From a virus, in IMG/VR virus record IMGVR_UViG_3300020186_000056, positions 1 to 35,792 of that record: DNA of 35,792 nucleotides, one strand, 5' to 3'. Positions 30,966 to 35,792 of the stretch are shown here, piece by piece. Under the pieces are notes generated by a model. The model made no database searches, was not told the DNA's origin, and worked only from the letters and a program-made list of their open reading frames with translations. The translations under genes were made by a program, and so were the position numbers. Each line of letters opens with the position of its first letter. Positions within the stretch are counted from its first letter, which is position 1.

Positions 30966-31154
30966 ATGGAAGAAAAGAAGCCACAGAAAAAGTACGCTGA
31001 ATCGTTGTCCGGACGAATCGGGACTCGGGACAAAATTCGCGCCATCGCGGCGCTCATGGCGAAACAAATCGGAGTCCCTGTTGCCAACGCCTTCGCGCTT
31101 GACCGAGCGCTCGACGCGGCGCTCGAAAAGTGGACTCTGGAGAGCAAGCGATGA
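30966..31154 (+). CDS. Small basic protein coupled to the recombinase
   Basis: The 62-aa product starts at ATG 30966 with AAGGAG; a longer in-frame start has no SD. Sequence: a lysine-rich start, then SLSGRIGTRDKIRAIAALMA and helical residues to the end. The layout (short strand, two helices) could be a ribbon-helix-helix or an excisionase-like DNA-binding protein. It overlaps the recombinase start by ATGA, so it is likely made with it. A recombination-directionality or regulatory role is an inference from position. Confidence 0.65.
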   Translation: MEEKKPQKKYAESLSGRIGTRDKIRAIAALMAKQIGVPVANAFALDRALDAALEKWTLESKR

Positions 31155-32212
31155 TCGTGCACCTCACCGAAAACGGACTCTACTGGAAAGCCCAGTGGAC
31201 GGACTCACTCGGCAGGCGCGGTTCTCGCTCGCTGGGCCGGCGCGATGAAGTTTCCAAGCGTCAAGCCGATTTGCTTTGTGCCGACATCGCCAAGAAGGAA
31301 AGTGTCACGAGTGGCAAGGCTCCAACTCTCGCAGAGTGGCAAGAGCGATACTTCGCACTCCGCTCGGACTTGTCCGATGGAACCGAGTACCTGCACGAAC
31401 TCACCTTCAAGTACCTTGTCCAACACTTCAAGAGCGACGCGGTTCGACTGGACAAGATTCAGCGCGAACACGCCGCGGAGTTTCGATCATTCCTCGAAAA
31501 GCGAACATGCAAGCACCGAGGCAAAGTCAAGACGATGGAACCCGCTTCCGTCGCCATGAACATCCGAAATTGCAAAACCATTTTTGAGAAGGCTGTCAAA
31601 ATGGACATCATTTACTTCAACCCGTTCGACCGTGAGAGCGGCGCCGCGCCCGACGTGGACCGTGATTGGGCGGAAATCACCCACGATGACCTTGGATCGA
31701 TTTTGGATCAGTGCCCGAACGATGGATGGCGTGCCATGTTTGCCCTGTGCAGGTGGGCGGGGTTGCGATTGAATGAGGCTCTGGATGTCCGGATTCAAGA
31801 CATCAACTTTCAAACGGGCATGATCCAAGTTGCCAACTGGCGCGGTAACGGCAAGGTGACAACCAAGAAAAAGGCCCGCTTGGTGCCAATGAGGCCCGAA
31901 CTGGCAAAGTTGCTCACGGCCAATCTGAAAGGGGCAAAGGATGGCTCCCTCGGCCCCACAGACGATGTTCAGGAGGGCGACCTGCACAGGGACGCGACGG
32001 CGATCATCGCCAGGGCGGGCATTCAGGCTTACGCAAAGCCCTTCCACACGCTCAGGAAGTGCTGCGAAAGCGAATGGATGGAAATCTACCCCATGACCGA
32101 TGTGTGCCGATGGTTGGGCAACTCCCCTATGGTTGCGATGAAGCACTATGTTCGGGCCACACCCGAAACAATTGCGAAGTTGACCGGGATTGATCCAAAA
32201 CCGATCCAGTGA
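31151..32212 (+). CDS. int: Tyrosine recombinase (phage integrase family)
   Basis: The start is ATG 31151 (ATGA overlap); a 7-codon extension lacks support. The 353-aa protein has an N-terminal arm and SAM-like core-binding domain (about 58-165) and a catalytic domain. Arg206 lies in WAGLRLNEALDV, a basic beta-turn (TTKKKARLVPM) carries the likely Lys, His299 and Arg302 lie in PFHTLRK, and the nucleophile is Tyr333 in MKHYV. The usual His/Trp before it is Asn324 (WLGNSP), a known kind of variation. The stop codon is the first codon of the right inverted repeat with the att-like core, as expected if the gene and its attachment site travel together. Confidence 0.9.
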   Translation: MIVHLTENGLYWKAQWTDSLGRRGSRSLGRRDEVSKRQADLLCADIAKKESVTSGKAPTLAEWQERYFALRSDLSDGTEYLHELTFKYLVQHFKSDAVRLDKIQREHAAEFRSFLEKRTCKHRGKVKTMEPASVAMNIRNCKTIFEKAVKMDIIYFNPFDRESGAAPDVDRDWAEITHDDLGSILDQCPNDGWRAMFALCRWAGLRLNEALDVRIQDINFQTGMIQVANWRGNGKVTTKKKARLVPMRPELAKLLTANLKGAKDGSLGPTDDVQEGDLHRDATAIIARAGIQAYAKPFHTLRKCCESEWMEIYPMTDVCRWLGNSPMVAMKHYVRATPETIAKLTGIDPKPIQ

Positions 32213-32264
32213 CCTTCACCTAACGCATACCTTCGGTTTTGGTTACCATTGGTAACCATTTTGA
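32210..32264 (+). repeat. Right 55-bp inverted repeat; attP-like site
   Basis: This repeat begins at the recombinase stop. The core TGGTTACCATTGGTAACCA is at 32240-32258. Arm-like direct repeats flank it: TGACCTTCACCTA (32210-32222) and TGACCTGAACCTA (32262-32274). The core is identical on the + strand to the left copy, including the central base, while the flanking arms are inverted. It could also serve as a weak terminator for int (hairpin then ATTTTG). Confidence 0.75.
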
Positions 32265-32274
32265 CCTGAACCTA

Positions 32275-32316
32275 GCCCCCTCACGGAAAGTACCGCGAAG
32301 GGGCGTTTTTTATTTT
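32275..32316 (+). terminator. Intrinsic terminator after the recombinase operon
   Basis: GCCCCCTC (32275-32282) pairs with GAAGGGGC (32297-32304) with one internal mismatch. The stem is followed by GTTTTTTATTTTT, a strong T-tract. It would end transcription from the small-gene/recombinase row. Confidence 0.8.
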
Positions 32317-32329
32317 TGCCCTTGTGCAT

Positions 32330-32358
32330 TTGACAACACCCGCCCATGCCGATACGCT
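32330..32358 (+). promoter_or_regulatory. Possible sigma70 promoter
   Basis: A perfect TTGACA (32330-32335), a 17-bp spacer and TACGCT (32353-32358) lie just after the terminator. The -10 is poor. The RNA would start near 32365 and run through the 14-bp inverted repeat. Confidence 0.35.
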
Positions 32359-32361
32359 CTC

Positions 32362-32619
32362 ATGCCGCAAGATAACCGGCACGCAGATCCAAGCCTGATT
32401 GAAAAACTTCCAACCGATGAGCGCGTTACTGGATCCGCCTCGCCCGACTTATCCCCGGCGGTTGGAAGTTTTGACATCTTGAAACCGACCGCGGCGGAAC
32501 GACTGGTGCGCCAGACGCGGGGCAGTTGGGGGCGGCATTTTGTAGACCCCCAGGGTATGAAGACACGCGGACTTGCCCTATCGCGTGCTTGTCGATCGAC
32601 AACACTCTTGCCGGCCTAG
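32362..32619 (+). CDS. Doubtful 85-aa ORF over an inverted repeat
   Basis: The frame MPQDNRHADPSLIEKLPTDERVTG... has no visible SD. It contains a perfect 14-bp inverted repeat (32403-32416 and 32459-32472) in its coding part, and its last 20 residues look like random translation. The promoter-like -10 lies almost at its ATG. I list it as a weak candidate; the stretch 32317-32766 may instead be regulatory or encode a structured RNA. Confidence 0.25.
   Translation: MPQDNRHADPSLIEKLPTDERVTGSASPDLSPAVGSFDILKPTAAERLVRQTRGSWGRHFVDPQGMKTRGLALSRACRSTTLLPA
32403..32472. repeat. 14-bp perfect inverted repeat, 42-bp spacer
   Basis: AAAACTTCCAACCG (32403-32416) is the exact reverse complement of CGGTTGGAAGTTTT (32459-32472). 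It could be a stem of a structured RNA, or two binding sites near the attachment region. Confidence 0.6.
32589..32602. repeat. 14-bp perfect palindrome
   Basis: TTGTCGATCGACAA is fully self-complementary. It may be an operator. A palindrome this short can also arise by chance in 36 kb, so confidence is low. Confidence 0.3.
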
Positions 32620-32769
32620 AAGTGGATGGAATTCCCCCATCGAAATGGTTAAAAGACCGGCAGCGAACGCGACCGACTCACCAAGACGACGTTTTGCTCC
32701 TCACGTTGATACCAACGGCGGGGGCAACGGGTCCGCTCGCAATCTACCAATCCGATCCATACCTGATAG

Positions 32770-32800
32770 TTGAGCTTGTAAGGATTCCTTACAAGCTCAA
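32770..32800. repeat. Perfect 15-bp inverted repeat with 1-bp centre
   Basis: TTGAGCTTGTAAGGA (32770-32784) and TCCTTACAAGCTCAA (32786-32800) flank a single T. It lies just downstream of the tRNA terminator on the minus strand. It may be a second hairpin terminator or a dimeric-protein operator. Confidence 0.65.
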
Positions 32801-32803
32801 AAA

Positions 32804-32832
32804 TGAAAACGCCCCACCGTTGAAAGTGGGGC
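32804..32832 (-). terminator. Intrinsic terminator of the tRNA transcript
   Basis: On the minus strand GCCCCAC and GTGGGGC (32826-32832 and 32811-32817) form a 7-bp stem with an 8-nt loop, followed by GTTTTCATTTTT. It lies 15 bp past the tRNA 3' end in the right direction. Confidence 0.7.
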
Positions 32833-32846
32833 GCCCTCACCAAGAA

Positions 32847-32920
32847 TTGCGAATGCAAGATTTGAACTTGCGACCTCCACATTATGAGCGTGGCGAGATA
32901 CCGGGCTTCTCCAATCCGCG
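32847..32920 (-). tRNA. tRNA-Met (CAT anticodon), initiator-like features
   Basis: A 74-nt cloverleaf can be folded by hand on the minus strand: acceptor CGCGGAT/ATTCGCA; D stem GAGA/TCTC with GG in the loop; anticodon stem CCACG/TGTGG with loop CTCATAA; 5-nt variable region; T stem GCAAG/CTTGC with loop TTCAAAT; discriminator A, no encoded CCA. Bases 1 and 72 are C and A (unpaired) and pair 11-24 is A-U, both marks of bacterial initiator tRNA. The three G-C pairs expected at the bottom of the initiator anticodon stem are absent, so an elongator Met or an Ile tRNA with modified C34 is also possible. Confidence 0.85.
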
Positions 32921-33003
32921 ACAAATAATAGGCACGGCCCGCGCCAAAGGGACGGGCGTACCCGCAAATCCACTATCAAAAAAACATTTTCAAACATTTC
33001 TGC

Positions 33004-33031
33004 TTGACTGGAGATGAAAAGCCGATAAAGT
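33004..33031 (+). promoter_or_regulatory. Sigma70-like promoter for the 33039 gene (leaderless?)
   Basis: TTGACT (33004-33009), 16 bp, TAAAGT (33026-33031). Transcription would start about 7 bp on, at or next to the ATG at 33039, and no SD is present, so the mRNA may be leaderless. Confidence 0.45.
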
Positions 33032-33038
33032 AGTTCTC

Positions 33039-33248
33039 ATGCCAGTCACACGAAAAACCCCGACCAAGCGCAAACTCAGCGGCCTGAATCTACAGACTGC
33101 TGACTACGCGAGGATTCAGAAAATCGCCAACGGGCTCGGCATCCGCTATAAGAACATCGCCACGGTTCTACTTCGCGGCTGGGACAAACTTTCCCCGTCT
33201 CAACAGGCAGAGTGCGTCATCAACAAGTCACTGTCGGATTCAAATTAG
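33039..33248 (+). CDS. Small ribbon-helix-helix-like protein
   Basis: This 69-aa basic protein has a lysine-rich start (RKTPTKRK), a short strand (SGLNLQ), then two helices (DYARIQKIANGLGI and YKNIATVLLRGWDKL). That is the plan of Arc/MetJ-type ribbon-helix-helix DNA-binding proteins. It may regulate the early genes that follow. It lacks an SD and sits next to a promoter whose start would be at the ATG. No close family is named. Confidence 0.65.
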   Translation: MPVTRKTPTKRKLSGLNLQTADYARIQKIANGLGIRYKNIATVLLRGWDKLSPSQQAECVINKSLSDSN

Positions 33249-33312
33249 GTCTCCTCCGGCCTGCAACGAGCGGAAACATCGTTGCGGGCTTTGAATCGTG
33301 TTTCGCTCGTAC

Positions 33313-33333
33313 GGCCCGCCAGGATGGTGGGCC
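33313..33333 (+). promoter_or_regulatory. 9-bp hairpin in a 225-bp gap
   Basis: GGCCCGCCA (33313-33321) pairs with TGGTGGGCC (33325-33333) around a 3-nt loop, with one G-U pair. No T-run follows. It may be a structured leader or processing site before the 33474 gene. Nothing else is clear in 33249-33473 apart from an in-frame ATG at 33369 that could extend the next gene by 35 codons. Confidence 0.45.
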
Positions 33334-33473
33334 TTCGGGCAATAGCGACTTCAACGCTTTATCGAGAAATGGAGGTGCCCCATGTAAAACTGTCACCCGC
33401 ATCGAAACTGGAAAAACACAAACACATCATCCCGGTTCGTCCCACACTGCGAATCGGGAATTTTGGAGGCCCC

Positions 33474-33827
33474 ATGACAGAACCAGCGACCATCCCAGTC
33501 CAACGTGATCCACTACGCCAATATCACACCGCCCAAACGAAGCGAGTCCTCGACAGGATGTTGAACGACATCCGCGAGAAGGTCATCTTCGGCGTAGAGG
33601 AAGTGATGGCGTGCAAGGTGGAACCCGCCACCGAACCCGACGAGCACGACAGGCTCACCGATCTCTTTCTCGGCAACGAGATTTCCAACCGCGTGCCTGA
33701 CATCGCAATGTGGTTCAGGAAAGACAACGTGCGATGGGTGGCGAAGGGAAAGAGTGGCGTGTCGCCCGACCTTGACCAGGCGATCCGCGACGTGGCACTT
33801 GCGATGTTGGAAGTGGAGGACAAATGA
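33474..33827 (+). CDS. Unknown small protein before the repeat-protein gene
   Basis: The start is ATG 33474 with GGAGG at 33465-33469; the in-frame ATG at 33369 lacks an SD. The 117-aa product has a helical N-terminal half (RQYHTAQTKRVLDRMLNDIREKVIFGVEEVMA), a charged linker, and 'ISNRVPDIAMWFRKDNVRWVAKGKSGVSPDLDQAIRDVALAMLEVED'. It overlaps the 33824 gene by ATGA, so the two are co-translated. No family is recognised. Confidence 0.7.
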   Translation: MTEPATIPVQRDPLRQYHTAQTKRVLDRMLNDIREKVIFGVEEVMACKVEPATEPDEHDRLTDLFLGNEISNRVPDIAMWFRKDNVRWVAKGKSGVSPDLDQAIRDVALAMLEVEDK

Positions 33828-34609
33828 CCAATCAAGAGGCTGTTCCAGCGGTCGCACTCGTACTTCGCACGTGCGATAAAAACATGCAAGGCTACGGGGG
33901 CTTTCAATGGCCCACAAGCGGTGAAGTTTCTGCACCCGACTGGAAATCAAAGGTGGTCTGCGGAAACGGATTGCACGGGTTGCTGTGGGGCAACGGCAGT
34001 AGCGCTAATCTCTCTAGAGAGAGGGACGCAAAGTGGCTCGTTTGTGAAGTTGACCCGACCACATGCGTTGACCTTGACGGCAAGGTGAAATTTCCAAGAT
34101 GCAACGTAGTAGCCGTCTACGACAACATGGCCGAGGCGATCACGAGAATCGTGTTTGATCCCAGATACCCGCATCCAAACACCGAAGGGATCGCATCGGG
34201 CACATACGGCACAGCGGCAAGTAGAGGCACCTCCAGCTCAGCGTCGAGTAGCGGCGACTACAGCAAAGCGGCGAGTAGCGGCATCTCCAGCTCAGCGGCA
34301 ACTATCGGCGAATCCAGCACAGCGTCGAGTAGCGGCATCTCCAGCACAGCGTCGAGTAGCGGCAACTCCAGCACAGCGTCAAGTAGCGGCAACTCCAGCA
34401 CAGCGTCAAGTAGCGGTGCCTCTGGCATTGCAGCCGCCTGTGGATGTGAAACTTGGGCAAGGGCCGGGCCGCTGGGATGTATTTTCGCTACCGAGTGGGT
34501 CGCGGCGGAAAACCGATACCGCGGCGCGGTCGGATACATCGGGGAGAACGGCGTGAAAGCAGACACTTGGTATCGGTGTGTTGCCGGACAGTTGGTGGAG
34601 GCCAAATGA
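33824..34609 (+). CDS. Repeat protein with nine 9-residue units (DUF7666-like)
   Basis: The 261-aa protein is a paralogue of the 29014 gene. The 'RTCDKNMQGYGGFQWPT...CGNGLHGLLWGNG' domain (residues 14-125) and the C-terminal 'CGCETWARAGPLGCIFATEW...TWYRCVAGQLVE' domain are nearly identical to it. Between them lie nine units of G-x-S-S-x-A-S-S-S (residues 126-206, bases 34199-34441). The Asn-rich N-terminal helix is missing, so this looks like the basic form. The repeats should form a beta-solenoid. It is placed between a small unknown gene and the nuclease, both coupled by ATGA, so it is part of the early operon. Confidence 0.8.
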   Translation: MTNQEAVPAVALVLRTCDKNMQGYGGFQWPTSGEVSAPDWKSKVVCGNGLHGLLWGNGSSANLSRERDAKWLVCEVDPTTCVDLDGKVKFPRCNVVAVYDNMAEAITRIVFDPRYPHPNTEGIASGTYGTAASRGTSSSASSSGDYSKAASSGISSSAATIGESSTASSSGISSTASSSGNSSTASSSGNSSTASSSGASGIAAACGCETWARAGPLGCIFATEWVAAENRYRGAVGYIGENGVKADTWYRCVAGQLVEAK

Positions 34610-35742
34610 CTCTCTCCCTCCCACAACTCAGGGGGCACGACGTTCTCACATCATCCCGAATGGCAACGTACCGCGCCTGTCCCAAGAAGCACTACTTCAG
34701 TTACGTGCTTGGAATCAGGCCCGCCCGCATCGCCGACTACTTTCGGCTCGGCGGCAACTTCCACGTCGGCCTTGACCTTCGCGCACAGGGAAAGACCCAG
34801 GGTGAGGCGATCCTTGGAGCCGTCTCTCCCTATGAAGTTGTGCCGGGCTGGGCCGACACCGACGCGAAGGTTCACGAGTGGATGATCGAGCGTGAAACGG
34901 TTGCTCGCCTTCTTTCAGGATACTTCTGGTATTGGGAGCGAGACGGCATTCGCGCCGACATTCACCCCGTCGAAATCATCGAAACCGAAGTGGCGTTCGA
35001 CTTGCCCATTCGCAACCCAGACACGGGCCGCGAGACTCAATCGTTCAGAGTTGCGGGCAAGCGCGACAAGATCGTGAAACTCGCCGATGGCCGACTGGCC
35101 GTGATGGAGCATAAGACTTGCGGGGAGGACATCGACCCACAATCTATCTACTGGAAGAGGCTTGCGATTGACCAGCAGATCAGCCTCTACATGTTGGCCG
35201 CTCGTGAGCAAGGGCATGATGTTCAGACCGTCCTCTACGACGTAACGAGGAAACCGGGCATCGAACCGAAGCAAATCCCGATCCTTGATGAGGACAAGAA
35301 AAAAATCGTACTCGACGCTCAGGGTCAGCGGGTTGTCAAGTCCAACATTCTTAAGAACGGCACGCCCGGCGCCGGCCACGGTGAACCGTACCAGGGTGCG
35401 GACAAGGAAAAGCGTTGGGTACTTCAAACCCGCATCGAAACTCCCGAAGAGTTTGGAAATCGGCTTACTGATGACATCGCCAACCGACCCGAACACTACT
35501 ACCAGCGCCAAGAGATTCCGCGGCTGGACGCGGACCTGAAAGAGTTTGCTTACGAACTCTGGCAGATGCAACAGCAGATCAACGAAGCGATCAAAAAGGG
35601 CAGGCACTTTCGCAACACGAACTCATGCACACTCCGCGGCCAATGTGAGTATCTGGGCGTGTGCAGTTCGTTCCAAAGTCTTGCCAATGGGGTTCCCGAA
35701 GGGTTCCGCCAAGCCGAGTCTGTACATGAGGAGTTAGAATAA
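34606..35742 (+). CDS. PD-(D/E)XK nuclease (RecB/Cas4-like) with possible Fe-S cluster
   Basis: The start is ATG 34606 (ATGA); the longer open frame upstream is a shadow of the repeat gene. The 378-aa protein has 'SRMATYRACPKKHYF' (18-31), 'GKRDKIVKLADGRLAVMEHKT' (151-171), where Asp154, Glu168 and Lys170 fit the D-(D/E)-x-K active site, and a DQQISLYMLAA helix (189-199) typical of RecB-type nucleases. Cys25 and the C-terminal trio Cys341, Cys347, Cys353 lie like the four 4Fe-4S ligands of AddB/Cas4, though the spacing of the last three (CX5CX5C) is not the classic CX2CX5C. Likely role: DNA end resection for phage recombination. Confidence 0.85.
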   Translation: MTLSLPQLRGHDVLTSSRMATYRACPKKHYFSYVLGIRPARIADYFRLGGNFHVGLDLRAQGKTQGEAILGAVSPYEVVPGWADTDAKVHEWMIERETVARLLSGYFWYWERDGIRADIHPVEIIETEVAFDLPIRNPDTGRETQSFRVAGKRDKIVKLADGRLAVMEHKTCGEDIDPQSIYWKRLAIDQQISLYMLAAREQGHDVQTVLYDVTRKPGIEPKQIPILDEDKKKIVLDAQGQRVVKSNILKNGTPGAGHGEPYQGADKEKRWVLQTRIETPEEFGNRLTDDIANRPEHYYQRQEIPRLDADLKEFAYELWQMQQQINEAIKKGRHFRNTNSCTLRGQCEYLGVCSSFQSLANGVPEGFRQAESVHEELE

Positions 35743-35792
35743 ATGCCACCCCCCACAGCCCCACCCAAACCACCGTCCGCTCCACTCAAACC
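35743..35792 (+). CDS. Start of a proline-rich protein (cut by window edge)
   Basis: GAGGAG at 35728-35733 precedes ATG 35743. Sixteen codons are visible: MPPPTAPPKPPSAPLK. Proline-rich starts of this kind occur in several phage recombination and DNA-binding proteins, and the gene follows a nuclease, so an ATPase or annealing protein is possible. The sequence is too short to assign. Confidence 0.5.
   Translation, partial: MPPPTAPPKPPSAPLK

Noticed and set aside
32526-33017. 163-aa + strand ORF
   Set aside because: It runs antisense through the tRNA, its terminator and a 31-bp palindrome; no SD.
29506-34441. 27-bp repeats as a CRISPR array
   Set aside because: They are contiguous, in frame, without spacers, and encode 9-residue protein repeats.

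Overview
The window looks like part of a temperate podovirus genome with a T7-like virion module. It could be a prophage or a circularised or concatemeric assembly. The portal, scaffold, capsid, tail tubular A, nozzle, internal virion proteins and terminases come in the T7 order (gp8, 9, 10, 11, 12, 14, 15, 16, 18, 19), all on the + strand. No phage RNA polymerase, DNA polymerase or classical endolysin lies in the window. The DNA is GC-rich, Shine-Dalgarno (SD) sites are common, and many genes are coupled by ATGA, TAATG, GTGA or TTGA overlaps. The host cannot be named from the sequence.

Layout. 1-264: C-terminus of a probable DNA adenine methyltransferase. 279-335: an unusually regular operator array. 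383-1279: three small genes. 1280-6091: portal, scaffold, a small coiled-coil protein, major capsid protein and a second head-type protein; a strong hairpin and a shared 15-bp motif precede the capsid gene and a terminator-like hairpin follows the module. 6157-9567: lipoprotein-like and one-TM proteins (lysis candidates), then tail-type proteins. 9578-14540: tail tubular A, accessory tail proteins, and a nozzle protein that appears split into two coupled genes. 14543-21845: three internal virion (ejection) proteins. 21835-23876: small and large terminase.

23890-32264 is an 8.4-kb accessory segment bounded by 55-bp inverted repeats (51/55 identical). The right copy starts at the stop codon of a tyrosine recombinase gene; the left copy starts at the stop codon of a 43-aa minus-strand gene. 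Both hold the same 19-bp near-palindrome. Inside are a microsatellite, a divergent control region with a LacI-type operator and a sigma70-like promoter, and a row of small + strand genes. Seven of these genes carry related leaders predicted to fold as an H-type pseudoknot plus a hairpin beside the SD. Base changes between copies keep the pairings. These leaders are the best candidate here for an undescribed system.

32275-35792 lies outside the repeats: a terminator, inverted repeats, a minus-strand tRNA with a CAT anticodon and initiator-like features, a small ribbon-helix-helix-like protein, a paralogue of the repeat protein found inside the segment, a PD-(D/E)XK nuclease with four cysteines placed for a possible Fe-S cluster, and the start of a proline-rich protein. 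The passage from terminase straight into recombinase and recombination genes suggests that the window crosses what would be the ends of a T7-type linear genome.
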